Assembly: GCA_015501055.1 (NCBI GenBank)
Contig: JADNYV010000026.1
Coordinates: 1 to 64,000 of the forward strand
DNA length: 64,000 bases
Direction of reading: 5' to 3'
Origin: Mucidula mucida
Taxonomy: Eukaryota; Basidiomycota; Agaricomycetes; Agaricales; Physalacriaceae
The position numbers and the translations under genes were made by a program. Below, in pieces: positions 35,512 through 47,050 of this stretch. The stretch's first letter is position 1; the number at the start of each line of letters is the position of its first letter. The notes under the pieces are model-generated. The model did no database searches, was not told where the DNA came from, and saw only the letters and a list, made by a program, of their open reading frames with translations.

Positions 35512-36075
35512 TCAAGAAATCACTGCGTATGTCTGAAACGCGCCGACATGCTCGTTCAAGTCCGTGAGGAATGGTCGATCCAATTGAACGGCTTCCATCT
35601 CATTCCCCGACAAACCAGCACAACCTGCCTTGTATGTGAGGCCAGTATCGCAAAAGGCGGTCTAATCAACTCACATCCCGACCTTGTAGTGGTCTTGTAT
35701 ATGTTCATGTCTTTCTTTGTGTCGACGAACACGATGTCTGGTTGGAATTTAATTAGCGTCGGATTAACATGCCCACAAGATTTACTTGCGTGAAAATCCT
35801 GCGGCCGTCATCCATCGCCTGTACTGTTCCGGAGTGTTGGCCCCAGTTATGCATTCCGCGTGTAATGATAGGTCGTTCTTGAAGATGTCCGGGAGCGGCT
35901 TCTTCAGATGTATGTCTGAGATGGCAACTCGCCCACCAGGTTTCAAGATGCGGTAAACTTCAGCGAACACAGCAGGCTTGTCCTCTTCAGGAACCAAGTT
36001 AATGACGCAGTTGGACGACACGATGTCCACGGTGGCTGATTTGATAGGGAGAGCGCTGATGAAGGCCTACTGTTA
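35512..36075 (-). pseudogene. Arsenite methyltransferase (ArsM/AS3MT type), C-terminal fragment
   Basis: The first recognisable exon reads AFISALPIKSATVDIVSSNC and VINLVPEEDKPAVFAEVYRI, continuing LKPGGRVAISDIHLKKPLPD and QYRRWMTAAGF. VVSNCVINL-type sequence followed by LKPGGRxxxSD is diagnostic of AS3MT-type arsenite S-adenosylmethionine methyltransferases. Later exons give DIVFVDTKKDMNIYK and a last exon TDLNEHVGAFQTYAVIS to a stop at 35,512. The N-terminal half with the Rossmann motif DLGCGxGRD and the arsenite-binding cysteines is absent: upstream DNA up to the bZIP stop at 36,332 holds only a short imperfect duplication. Two exon joins also need a frame adjustment. It is therefore called a 5'-truncated remnant of an arsenic-methylation gene. 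Confidence 0.75.
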
Positions 36076-36331
36076 TACGGTGAGTCAGGTAGGATGTCAC
36101 TGGTTGCTGCTCATTGGTCGAGGAGCGGTAGTGAAAGTTGTACGGTAAGCATGTCACTGGATGAAGCTCATTGGTCGACAAAGCACTAAGGGCGAACCTG
36201 CTGGAAAATGGAATGACATTCAATCTGCAATGCGATGCAGAATTGTCGAAATGCAAGGAAGGATATTAGGCCTAATTCTGCACGCTCCTCGTCAGACCCT
36301 ATTGAAGAAACTTGGTACTGCTGGCACCTGC

Positions 36332-37175
36332 CTAACTGAGCTCCGCAGTCAAGAGCTTCTGAGTCGCTTCCGAGAGTACCTCATTATCCACCAAACAATC
36401 ACATGAACCCTCCGGAGACGCTCTAAAACCTGCCCAAAGCCAGGCCAAGACAAAATCGACCAGATTCAGCTGGTGAACTCGTTGGTTATTAATCGTTTTG
36501 AGTATATCAAACGCAATTTGGCAGGATGTAAAGGATCGCGTTCGAGCCTCTTCCAATGTTGGGGCGGGAAAGAAGACTGCTTGGCAGAGGGATATGTCCA
36601 GATCCAGCAGACTGGCGTGGAGTGTGGTAGATGTAGATGACACTACCGGTGATATACTGGTGTAGAAGAAAGAATCAAGATCAATCTGGGAGAATATAGT
36701 ATCATCTGGTAGGGAATTGAAGGAGAGATTGTTTCTTGAAGATGAGGCACTTCCAAGTGGGGGTGTTTCAACAGCGCCGGGAAAGCTCTCCGAGGTGGAA
36801 GAAGACGGCTTACAGCTCCCAGAACGAGCCCCACAGGTACTCGGTTGGTCAAGGGATGTAGGATTCGTCAGGGCAGCCTGAATCTCGCTGTCTGGTATGC
36901 CTGCACGTTCCAAGAGTTTCCGTAACACTTTGTTCTCTTCCAGAACAGACCGAGCCTTCTGCTGTAGATTGACATTCGCCTTTGATCGTGTCAGAGGCTT
37001 TTCGAGTCGAATGTGAGAAGAATACCTGGACGCCATTCTTTTCATACTCTGCTATGCGCGCTTCAAGGGAGGTAACGTATTCCCGCTTCCTCTGCCTTGA
37101 TCGGCGCTGGTTATCGCGAACTCTCGTATTATCCACGACTTTCGGCGTTGAGGAGGTCATGGCACTGGCACTCAT
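36332..37175 (-). CDS. bZIP transcription factor, probable regulator of the arsenic locus
   Basis: Starts MSASAMTSSTPKVVDNTRVR (the ATG at 37,160 is an alternative). The basic region is VRDNQRRSRQRKREYVTSLE, with the N-x-x-R-R-S-R-x-R pattern, followed by a heptad leucine region RIAEYEKNGVQ, an intron (GTATTC to AAAG), and ANVNLQQKARSVLEENKVLR. The remainder is unstructured then helical, with clustered cysteines (STCGARSGSCKPSS and SCDCLVD). In yeast, the Yap-family factor Yap8/Arr1 senses arsenite through cysteines and activates ACR3 from an adjacent divergent gene; the arrangement here is the same. A regulatory role over ACR3 is inference from this position. Stop at 36,332; frame intact. 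Confidence 0.8.
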
Positions 37176-37305
37176 TCCCACATGGCCCAGTTGATCGAAG
37201 TCCGTAATCAGGTGACAGCGTCCAATCAACATAGAGCAGTGACCTCTCGACTTGCTTCCAATATAATGGCGAACGGACGTCTTTTTCCTCTGGCTATCTC
37301 CCATC
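37176..37305. promoter_or_regulatory. Divergent bZIP-ACR3 promoter region
   Basis: About 130 bp separate the two outward-facing start codons. A CCAAT pentamer is present (within GTCCAATCAAC) together with a short GTAATCAGGTGAC segment. No perfect Yap8 site was seen. The spacing implies a bidirectional promoter. Confidence 0.5.
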
Positions 37306-39055
37306 ATGGCTTCCAAGGACACCTGCACGATACCTCAGTTACCGGCACAAACCTCTGTTGAGGAACAATATGGCTTTTCTCGTGCGTACTCCATGTTTCT
37401 AGTTTGCCTGATGTTCATATCCGTTAGACCTATGGCAATCTCTCTCTTGGATCGACCGCCTGCTTGCACCTTGTGTCCTTGTCGCCATGATTCTTGGTGT
37501 CGTCATTGGTAATTACGCCGCGGACGGCGTAAACCGTGCCTTCAAAGAATCAGCACAATGGGACGGTGTTTCCATACGTACGTCCCTGTCCACCTTTTGG
37601 ATAGAATCTTCGCATACCTAGGTACTGCGACAGCCATTCTTGTCGGCCTTCTTCTCATGATGTGGCCTGCCCTTGCGAAAGTACGGTGGGAACATTTCAT
37701 GGATCTCTTTCGTGGCCGTCAGTTTCTTGCCTCATGTGTACCGACTTAGCACCTGATGGTCTGCATAGGATCTATTTGGATTCACCTCTTGATCTCGTTC
37801 GTTTTGAACTGGATCGTTGCTCCATTTATCATGCTCGGGCTTGCATGGATGACTCTCCCAGAAGATCGATTGACTAGGGAACGCAGAGGTCTGCTCCTAG
37901 TTGGAGTTGGTCAGTCCCCCTTATGTTCTCGTTTTCGAAAATTGATTCAGTGCCTTTAGCTCGCTGCATTGGTACGATCTTGTCTATGATAGAACGCAGC
38001 GCAACTCAAGTAAAATACAGCGATGGTGTTGATTTGGAACAGTATTAGCTGCGGCGATTCCAACTATTGTGCCGTGCTTATGATCTTCAATTCTCTCTTG
38101 CAGGTAGCCGTCTTTCGTTCGCGTTCCTTCGTGGTTGATTGAATAAACCGAACAGATCGTCCTATTCTCGCCCTATGCGGTCCTCTTTCTAAACTATCTA
38201 GGCAGAGACTCAGACAGTGCGCCATCTCTAGTATTGAGCTACTCTGCCGTATCTCGAGCAGTTGGAATCGTGAGTTCTCTGAGTTTACTTGGTAGCAACC
38301 GAGTCATTTGACGAATATTACAAGTATCTCGGGATTCCTCTAGCCGCGGGACTTGTTACTCGACTCGTTGTCCTTCACACCATGAAACCTCAGCGCGCAC
38401 AGAAGTTCTTTCAGATCATTGGGCCAATTGGGCCCCTTGGGTTACTGTATACCATCATTGTCTTGTTTGCCAGTCAGGTTGGTAGCTCACACTAGACCAT
38501 CACGATGCGCTCATTCTAGCTGGTCTTTAGGGCAAGCGCATTATAGATCAAATTGGCTCCGTATTCCGTATCTGTGTCCCGTATGTGCATAAACCTAATG
38601 TCTATCAGAAGCTGACAGTCTCATAGACTGATCTTATACTTCACCATCGTTTGGACGGCGACATTCTTCTTATTTTGGCGTTTGTCGCGTAGCTCGAGAG
38701 GTGCGAATTTAGGCGGATACGAGATGGCTGTGACGCAGGCGTTTACCGCTGGGTCCAACAATGTGAGTTGCTCTTAGTGTGCGATGGTAGGCATCCTAGC
38801 ACTAATCATTTGCTCCAGTTTGAACTGGCTATTGCGGTAGCGATTGCCTCGTTTGGGACGGACTCGCCAGAGGCTCTGGCCGCCACGTACACCCATTCCA
38901 TCTCTTGCACGAATTCAACTTACTTGAATTCTATCTAGATTAGGACCTTTGATAGAAGTACCCGTCCTCCTCAGTCTGAGCTATTTGGCGCTGTGGCTGA
39001 GGCACCGTTTACGGTGGTCTCCACCTTCCGCACAGTCTGAAGACGAGAAAGTTTA
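37306..39055 (+). CDS. ACR3: Arsenite efflux transporter ACR3
   Basis: Starts MASKDTCTIPQLPAQTSVEE and runs through about ten exons, all joining in frame: LWQSLSWIDRLLAPCVLVAM, VGLLLMMWPALAKVRWEHFM, HLLISFVLNWIVAPFIMLGL, ARCIAMVLIWN, VLFSPYAVLFLNYLGRDSDS, LGIPLAAGLVTRLVVLHTMK, AVTQAFTAGSNN and FELAIAVAIASFGTDSPEAL, ending SQSEDEKV-like. These are the ten TM helices of the ACR3 family of the bile/arsenite/riboflavin superfamily. The ARCIAMV Cys in TM4 corresponds to the essential cysteine of characterised ACR3 proteins. It exports arsenite, and in some species antimonite, across the plasma membrane using the proton gradient. Divergent from the bZIP gene; the methyltransferase remnant lies beyond that. 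This copy looks fully functional. Confidence 0.92.
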
Positions 39056-39161
39056 GTGACGCCGCATTCATCAACAGCTTGTGAACGTGGTAGAAATAGA
39101 ATTCAAGCTCTTCCAACACTACATGAATTGATGGACAATGTAAGGATATGAATAGGACAAG

Positions 39162-39691
39162 TCAAGAGTCAGAGATTATGCTTGAAGGAAGAACCTCCAC
39201 GAAGCCAGTACGTAGGAACGCCTTCACGAGGCTGGATCTACATAGCATCGGCAACAGAAACCATAGTACACTCGCGCCCGAAACCAAACAAGAATTCCTC
39301 AAGCTCCCCAACGCTTCATGCACAATCAGCATCGCGCCACCGCCATACCCCGTACGATGCAATATGGCAACACCCAGGACCGAAGAAGTCACCGTGAACG
39401 GCAAAACCACAATAATCGGTGCCCAAAACTCGAACTCTGGCGCCTACCCGCTCAGTTATACGCGCACACAGTGATGGTCGGCATCAATATCGCGTCCCCG
39501 ATGAGCGTTCCGAAGAGGAATGAGAAGGGGTAGAGGAGGGAGCCGATGATGATCTTCCATAGAAAGGTACAACAGTTCCTGAAGACATCCTTCATCCCAC
39601 AGTGGTGTCCTTCGAAGATAACGGGCGGTGGGTAGTTCACCTCGGTCGACCGGCGAGAAGGGAATGGACTGATGCTGAGGTCGGTGTGCAT
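39162..39691 (-). CDS. Hypothetical membrane protein
   Basis: The first exon, MHTDLSISPFPSRRSTEVNY, leads into a hydrophobic helix (IIIGSLLYPFSFLFGTLIGD). A short intron (GTGTGC to CCAG) joins to FEFWAPIIVVLPFTVTSSVL and then SVLWFLLPMLCRSSLVKAFL, ending LPSSIISDS at 39,162. The product would have about 170 residues and three TM segments. I do not recognise the family. It converges with ACR3 with about 100 bp between stops. Support is the frame-preserving intron and hydrophobic pattern only. Confidence 0.45.
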
Positions 39692-40114
39692 CTCATTTGA
39701 GGTTCGTAGCCTTTGGGATTGAGGGAAGGACCTAGCTGGGGCTCAACAGAACTTATATATCGGTGCAGCCGCAAAAGTTAAAGTCACCACACTTTCTGGA
39801 GGACGACATACGTCCATCGTAAGACGTGGGCCGAGAAGTAGCTCCACTGAGGAAATTTTGAAGCATTAGTGGACCATGGACGTACGGCTCTAGCACTGCA
39901 ATTAACTTAAGTGTCACAGCATTCAAGCGATTCATGAAGTTTGTATGAAGTGCCTTGCCAATATATGTAGCCACTGATCTACAGCGACTGTTGAGCAACA
40001 CAACCCCAGATGATAAACAAGCACCTACTGCTCAGTGCATCGATCCTTCCCTAATACGCGAACACTGCAGGATATCCAGCCAAGAGCAGGTACATTCGAG
40101 ATGTAATGACAAGA
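39692..40114. other. Intergenic interval
   Basis: No supported gene or repeat between the hypothetical membrane gene and the acidic protein gene. Confidence 0.4.
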
Positions 40115-41106
40115 TCAAGCCTCTGTCTTCACCTGATCCCCAGTGCCGTCCTCCTCCTCCTCCTCGTCTGCACTAACACAATCGTCATCATCATCGAATT
40201 CAAGACTGGCAAGATGGATATCCATCGCAAACTTCTCCTTTGCCCCTTCCACTAGCTGTTGCGCAAAGACAATTCGCCTTTCGGCCCCGAAGAGCAGGTA
40301 ACACGACCCAAATAAGGGAACGATAGTCGCGCGCGCCACGGTCGCCTCTGAGCTCCCTTCAAACGACGCGTAGGGGTCTATCGAAATCAGCTGCGTGATG
40401 GCGTGCTGTAGAAATCGGGTTTCTTGTAAGAGACCATCTATGATAGGCGAGATCAGATGATACGCGACGATGTTGAGTGATGAGGACATACCCAGTCTAT
40501 CGAGCATGATATTGAACATATCCATGGGATGGTCATCGTCGTTGTTTACATCGAATTCCTTGGTCGCGACCTTCAACGCCTCAGATTCGGCGACTGAGCA
40601 GTTATCGCCGTGCGTTAGGAAGGCTTGCATGACTTTGGGGGCATCTTTCGTGAACTATGGTGGATTCCGGTGGATAGAACATGTTGGTCAAAGAATAGCT
40701 CACTTCGTCGTCCTTAAATTGAACCGAAGGCTCTGTCTCGACTGGTGCATGCTGGTTGAGAATTCCCTCTTCTTCAACTTCAGCACCGTCCGACTCGGTT
40801 CGTGTGCTTTCCTAAAGCGTCACGGTGAGTGGAACAATCGACTGATATGTAGAGTATTCGCACATCAGTCGTCGATTCAGATTCGGTTTCCTTGAAGCAT
40901 GCATCGAGTGTCGAGGTCATATGCATCCACGGATATGCCTGAGCTTCCACTTTAGCGGGCTCTGGCGCCTGTATCTCCTCGACTGACGGTCCATCTGACT
41001 TGTCTTCGACACTCAACCCCGCCAAGTCTGCCTCAATGTCGTCCATGGTGGCCGTTTTCGAGGAAGTGGCCAAGTTGTCTGATAACGTCTCAGCTGCGTG
41101 CCCCAC
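40115..41106 (-). CDS. Hypothetical acidic protein
   Basis: Starts at ATG 41,106 (MGHAAETLSDN) or more likely 41,046 (MDDIEADLAGLSVEDKSDGP). The N-terminal third is acidic and disordered; two introns lead to ESDGAEVEEEGILNQHAPVE and FTKDAPKVMQAFLTHGDNCS. A helical region follows (MFNIMLDRLGMSSSLNIVAY, RIVFAQQLVEGAKEKFAMDI), and the end is strongly acidic with runs of Asp and Glu (EFDDDDDCVSADEEEEED). All joins keep frame, so the gene looks real, but the family is not recognised. The cytosolic or nuclear location suggested by composition is a guess. Confidence 0.6.
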
Positions 41107-41849
41107 GAACCGCGAGTGCCATGGTGGTTACCGAGAGAACTAGATGAAGCGTTGTCCATGGGTTGGCAGAGTAAACGCAAAGAGTCGTTGCCCATTTTAG
41201 GAAGGCGACGATTCCCGATCAGCTGATCGGCGCGATCGTGAAGACTCGCTCGCATTCTTTGCGCATGCATTCCTGCTTGAGATTCCTACGCGTACAACAC
41301 TGTTTTGATTTCATCAATAATACATCATCTTCGTGTTTCTTCGCTCCTCAGCCGTAGGGATTCCTTTTTGCTGAGAAGGAGGTCTGTGCTTGCTTCCCGC
41401 CGTGTACCCTTTCCTCGCTATGTCATATAGCAATTCCTTACGCTTCGTGCGTCCTCGATTGATAGATATCTTCATCGCCAAGATGTACTCTGAAGGATGG
41501 CACACACATCTTCCCCCCAAGTAAGCGCGACGTCAATAAAGGCGTCTGAAGTTTGAGCGTGTCTGCGCCAACTTCGATCCGGAAAAGACGTAGAAGAACA
41601 AGGCAGACCTACGTCCAATCAGCGCGACATTCACACCAATAGCAAGAAAGAACCACGATTGAAAACCCTTGAAAATGTCAGAAGAAAAGAATTACAACGC
41701 AATGTATCCCAAATGTGTGTAAGGAAGGCAAAAAATTCTCTAAGGATTCTGGAAAGCAGCGACGAATCTAACGACGGAAATTACGGTATAAGTGATGAAT
41801 GCAAATGATCAAAGTCCTTTGGTGTATGCTTGACTTCTCTTCTTCTCTA
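41107..41849. other. Intergenic interval
   Basis: About 740 bp between the acidic-protein start and the phosphodiesterase stop. Short open frames only; nothing recognisable. Confidence 0.4.
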
Positions 41850-43273
41850 TTAAATCTTGATCCTTGTTGGCATGTACTTCTCAAATGGACCGGCGACACT
41901 CTCCAACCGCTTCTGCGAGGAAGACGCCAGGAGCATCTGGAATGGCGCGTAGTAATCCGGGGTTGTCCAGAGGAATATCCTTCCATATTGCGAACCAATC
42001 TTCTCGTAATCCACTGCAGGGTGAAATTATGAGTGGCAGAGTCGTGTAGCAAGGGAGGGACATACCCTGCAACCCATTGCGGAGTTCGAGCCAGGTCTTG
42101 GTCACGTCCGTCAGGATAACATCAACACCCCACCTGACGGCCTTGAAACGGAACGGTGTCGTTAGCGCTCCGGGGTTGATGATGTAATACGTTGAGCGCT
42201 TACCTCCATCATGTGCTCAGGCCTGTTCACCGTCCATACCATGACCTGCTTATTCGCGGCCTTGCATTCCTCTCTGAACCTGTTCATATGTCAAAAAAAA
42301 CATCGACATCTAACCGAGACGGCGTACTTCTGGCCATCCGCCGACGCCAACACACTGAACCTCACAGAGAAGACGTGGCAGTCCTCCCAGAAGTATTTGC
42401 GGGACATGGCGAGGCTCTCGCCAATATGTGATCGACGGCAATGCGGGAGGTAGGACTTTGCAGATGACAGGAAGCGGGGGTGCCAAAGCCCAAGAAGGAT
42501 TCTGGGGGCAAGAACTGTTTCCCAGTTGGGATGCGACTCAATAACTTCGCTGATAAGCTTGAAGAGCTTCTCTGGTTCATTCTGTGGCTTGACGTCGATG
42601 TTGAATTTCACATGCTGATTCTCTGGCTGGAGAACTCGTCAGTTACCATCCTCGGACACCGAAGAAGCAGAGATTGGGAGCTTACCTTCATCAGCAGGGC
42701 GATAGTCTCGGCGAATGTCGGTATTGACTGAACGGGTTTCTTGATAGTCCGCACATGCTCCATCCCATTTTCGCCATACCAGTTGCGCTGCTTGATTAGA
42801 CCTGGAGACGAGATAAATATGTAGGTTCGACGCGCTGACATACGGCGAAAACGGCGCAACGTACCTGAAGAATTCGTGGTCCGGCGGAGGTCTGCGGGGC
42901 AGTCATGTCAGTACCAATGCTCGGGGGGAATCATGGAAGACATGCCTGGATCATGAAACATCAAGACGACATTATCCAACGAAACGTGGACGTCTGGGAC
43001 TCGGTTACGGCGAAAGGTCAGGGGGATTGATACTAAATACCGCTCTCGATGCCTTCAGCCCCATCGCGCATGGCGGCTTCAAAGCTGGCGAGCGTATTCT
43101 CAGGGAATGCTGCCGAGGCCTGGCGGTGCAAAGAACAGTGAGTCGACGTGGTGAGCGGACCGTTGGTAAGGACGTACTCCGCGGTGGCCCCAGCAGTCTG
43201 GTCAACGGTCAGCGTTGTTCTGCAACAAGCAGCAGCCCGGATACCCACCAGGTAGAATTCTAGCTTTAGCCAT
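41850..43273 (-). CDS. Glycerophosphodiester phosphodiesterase
   Basis: Starts MAKARILP and joins across an intron to DCWGHRG, then ASAAFPENTLASFEAAMRDG and AEGIES-DVHVSLDNVVLMFHDP. This is the GDPD catalytic opening: HRG with ENT, the EGIExDVH metal-binding motif and the HD pair. Later exons read FNIDVKPQNEPEKLFKLISE, LGLWHPRFLSSAKSYLPHCR, KQVMVWTVNRPEHMME and WGVDVILTDVTKTWLELRNG, completing the TIM barrel. The last exon ends EKYMPTRIKI at 41,850. The enzyme splits glycerophosphodiesters (for example glycerophosphocholine) to glycerol-3-phosphate and an alcohol; no TM or signal peptide is evident, so it is probably cytosolic. About seven introns; intact. Confidence 0.88.
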
Positions 43274-43646
43274 GGTATAACGTCGCAGTGGGTATGAAAA
43301 GAAAGAGCGGGGCACTCGAATTCTTAACCCTCTTGGGGGTTTTATATTCAAGAGCATCAGAACTTTGTTTACGCGAAATGCGATATTTGCCAATTGCCTT
43401 TTTGGGGTACATGTGTCATTTCCCCGCTATTCACCGCTTGCCGTGTAGGAACGTGCTCCTAGTCTTGAGACAATTCGATTTCCTCGAGCAATCGTACAAC
43501 GCACATGCGCAACTAATTATACACAAACCCGGTCAGTCAACGGCAGCGATGAGGTCGTGCCGCAAACAGTGTACGCACGGCAACCGACTTTGGAAAGGTT
43601 AAAGGTGGTAATATAATGGATACAATCTTATGTACACCATTACACA
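43274..43646. other. Intergenic interval
   Basis: About 370 bp containing the promoter of the phosphodiesterase gene and the 3' flank of the acyltransferase gene. Nothing else seen. Confidence 0.4.
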
Positions 43647-45085
43647 TCAGGTCGGTCGTCCAACAAGAACCATTCCCTCGTCTTCTTCCTCTGTTCCGTT
43701 CTCGCTTGGCTCCTTCGTCTTCGGGCGGCTTGGTTTCGCCTCTCCTGACTCCGACATCCCAGGGACATCCTCGACGACAGCGGGTGTTTTCTGAACATCT
43801 GACTGGGCGGTGGAATTATCTGGAGCAGCAGCTGATAAACTCGGATCCTCGCGTGTCTTTACTTGAGGTACTCTAACGGACATTTCACGTAACGTGTCCA
43901 GCATCTGACTCCGTACGCGAAGAACCAGGTCGTTCGTGTCCTCTGGCTTCAAACCTTGCGTGCTGACGGCTGGTAGAACTAAGGGTTGCGTGTCAGTAAA
44001 TGGAGTAATGCCAGTCAGAGAATTCCCATGCAAGTGGACACTATGTGATCCGCAGAACGGACTGACAGCGTGAACTTGCACCTCGTCAGAACGAGCACAT
44101 ATGATACCCGCAGTAGACTAAGATAGCACAATCCAAGGGGATACATGACCTCGTGAGGACGCGATAGGACATGAAGAAAACACATAAAACACGACATGAT
44201 CCGGAGGATAAATACACTCCTCACGACGCGTAAACGCGAGATAGGGTGAAGGTCACCCCGCGCACACAAAGCAGAAATGACATGACCCCGTGCAAAGAAC
44301 AAAGACAGGAAATGATTTAGGCGAAACGTACCTCTAACTTTAATCGTCCCCGTGCCGAAAAAGCCCTTGCGGTACAACCAGTGATAGTTTTCCACGACGA
44401 TGGGAAGAACGGGAATGTCCGCCTGGGTGGCGAGATGGAATCCACCTTTCTTGAATGGGAGCAAATCCGTCTGCTCCGAAAGATGGCGCGTGCCTTCGGG
44501 GAACATCCAAAGCGACAGGCGCTTACTCCTCATCCTCTCTCCCGCGGCCTTGACAGAGCGGACAGCACGCGCATTATTTCCCCTGTCAACAAAGATGGCT
44601 CCCGACAGAATCATGAACGGACCCAGCGGCGTGAACTGTATAGAACTCTTCGCCATGATGGCTGCACGCCGAGGCATCAACCTGTGGACTAGTTGAGAAC
44701 GAATTAAACGGCCGAAGGGTTCAGTGACTCACTTTCCAACTATTATGATATCCAGTATCGATTGGTGGTTGACCATGAGGACGGAAGGACTATCAGATAC
44801 TAGGTGTTCTGCTCCCTCAACCTCTACTTTGATATTCATGATGGCGCTGGCGAGATAATAGAAAGACCGGGCGATCACAAAGTTGACGTCGTATCGCTGT
44901 CCAACTATGGACATGCAGGCGGCGACAGCAGCTCCCCATGTCGCGATGAAGGTGAGGGTTCCGACGTACATGGTCATCCGCACGTAGTAGCGTCCAGTGG
45001 GCGACGAAGCCGCGATGGACCGCATGAGGACGAGGGGAAGAGAGACATACGCAAGTGGCTTGATGAGGCAGGTGAGAAAGGACAT
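43647..45085 (-). CDS. 1-acyl-sn-glycerol-3-phosphate acyltransferase
   Basis: Starts MSFLTCLIKPLAYVSLPLVL with two N-terminal hydrophobic segments, then VEVEGAEHLVSDSPSVLMVN-HQSILD (block I, NHxxxxD), FMILSGAIFVDRGNNARAVR (block II) and LSLWMFPEGTRHLSEQTDLL (block III, FPEGTR), followed by VLPIVVENYHWLYRKGFFGT. A 353-nt intron (43,979-44,331), long for this window, joins to VLPAVSTQGLKPEDTNDLVL. The C-terminal 60 residues are Ser/Glu/Pro-rich and probably disordered. The enzyme converts lysophosphatidate to phosphatidate in the ER membrane, early in glycerolipid synthesis. Intact in all exons read. Confidence 0.9.
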
Positions 45086-45949
45086 GACTGCTAGCTGGCG
45101 GGCAGTCGGGAGGACGCAGCGCCTGACACGCTCGACGTTCCGAGAAGAGTTTTGGTGGCCGAAAGTCGGCCCGAAGCGGAGTGTCAATATGTCCCCAGTT
45201 TGGGGAACGACCGATCGGCGTCAACACGTTGAGAGCAGTGGTCATCACCGACGTTAGAAGAGCAGCAGAGGACTTTAATGTAAGCCATGGACGCGGTGTC
45301 GGGCCTCTAGGCTCTCGCCGGTCAGAACCCAGAGGATGACCAATGCGGCTCGTTTTCAGCTGTTTCTATTTCCATTGCAACCACTTACTAGCCTTGCTGA
45401 TAATTGTGGCGTAGTCAGCCTATGCAGTGCTCTTGACGCGTCTTTCTCAGGACGTAGAGATGATACTTTGCGCGGCTGAGTGATTTGAATCCACCTTGAC
45501 ACTCATCCTTCCTGCTCCTTCTATATTCGCACTACTATATACTTCCAGCGCAGAGCATCCTTGTTAACTTCGATTCGGCATTCCCATAGCTAGACTCGAT
45601 CGCAAGCACAACTCGTGTATAGTTCCGCCTCACATATCTGTCTGCCTCAGCTCCCAAGCAAATTTTCGATCCTGCTTGCAACCATCTCATTCCTGAGCTG
45701 TTCTTCATGTGTACCGTATACGTAGCGCGGCGCGCGATCGGCGGCGATCGACTTCCATCAGTGACTTTCCTCTTCGAGAAAATCGTGCGTATTCAGCAGC
45801 ACGTAAGACTGCAACAGACCCTCAATCCGGACGACAGCGACAATGAAAGGTATAAGAAACTGGACGACGAGTCGACGACGACGATACAGATAGCGGTACC
45901 GGGTCATCCAAGAGGTTAGCATTAAGCATCAAGTGATAGAAGAATGGAA
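45086..45949. other. Interval between the acyltransferase gene and the unresolved gene
   Basis: Contains the acyltransferase promoter. A plus-strand 70-codon open frame at 45,707 lacks any signature, and no exon partners were found, so it is not annotated as a gene. Confidence 0.4.
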
Positions 45950-46798
45950 GGGGAAGCTAATATCGTCAGCGAGAACGTTCCATAAGAAACAACGCGGGCA
46001 AGTTTGAGGGTGACGACGGAGGAGGAGTAGGAAGCGCCGTTCGAACGCGCTTACGCGGCGGCAGTGAGGGCACTTCATCTTCAGTAAGGTCAGTAACCTC
46101 CTCAATGGGAGAGGGGGAGCGACGACGACGACGCGAGGCCGACGTCGATGGTTCGGGGGTATCTTCATGAATAAGTAGATACCGTCAGCGACACAAACAC
46201 CACCTGAGAAATGTCTCGCTTACAAGGATTTCCAGTGTTGCCTTGAAGATTAACTTGAGGGGGCGCCTTGAGAGTATCATTAACATTGGGGATAAAGACT
46301 GTCAAATAACAGATCAGAGCAAAGTCTCGCAAGAAATAGCGAACTTACACCGCACATTGCAATCCTCGACTGGACAGGTGAAGCAGTGCTTTCCATTGAG
46401 ACGATCCAGAGTCATCGCTACCTCACTGTTAACACGCGTCGGGTTGAATGCATGCAGAGGGCACAGCGGGGATGATAGCTCTGGCTGTCCTGAAAGCTCG
46501 AGGCACCCATAAAGATACATGTATTATCCTTGCGGCGTTTACGAACTGGCTGGTGATTTCGTGTCAGATAGACGGGGCATCATACCTTTCCCAGAAGACA
46601 ATCCGCCAGTCTTTCACAGTAGGACCGTCGCGCAAGACAGTGATGATGTAGTGACATTCCTGCGCTGTTTGGATTAATAAGAGGACCTTGTCCAACGACT
46701 GCCCCGACAGATCGTGGTGGCGCAGCATTGCCTCGACTGGGTGGTCCTCTGGACGTGGGAGCCTTGCCGACGCTGATATTGAAGACGAAGGAGGCCAT
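45950..46798 (-). CDS. Unrecognised gene, possible Cys/His-rich nuclear protein
   Basis: Coding-like pieces on the minus strand in order: MASFVFNISVGKAPTSR in one frame, then PVEAMLRHHDLSGQSLDKVL and ECHYIITVLRDGPTVKDWRI in another, an intron, a segment with LHAFNPTRVNSEVAMTLDRL and GKHCFTCPVEDCNVR (possible zinc-binding C-x2-C-x4-C), then FIPNVNDTLKAPPQVNLQG and a last exon of arginine/serine repeats, EEVTDLTEDEVPSLPPRKRV, ending LFLMERSR. The frame change after APTSR and one exon join are unresolved, suggesting base losses like those at 12-14 kb. No family recognised; basic and acidic tracts suggest a nuclear protein. Confidence 0.4.
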
Positions 46799-47050
46799 GG
46801 AAAACGAACGAGGATAGAGAACGAGAACCAAAAAGGAAACGGCTGGATAAAGAAGAAAAACATGAGGCCGCTTCAAAACTGCCACTCTTTTCGACAAGGT
46901 GTCAATGAGAATAGAGCCAGGAAGCGAACAGGTAATACACGCGACGCGATCGAAGGTGTGAAAGTGTTCAAATTGGGACAACGTTATCGCCGTCGTCGAT
47001 TCCCGAATCCGGATGCACGAAATCCTTAAGGCGTTAGGGGCATCTGTCAT

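Noticed and set aside
46110..46135. GAC/CGA trinucleotide run as a regulatory repeat
   Set aside because: It falls in the arginine/serine-coding stretch of a predicted exon and is explained by that.
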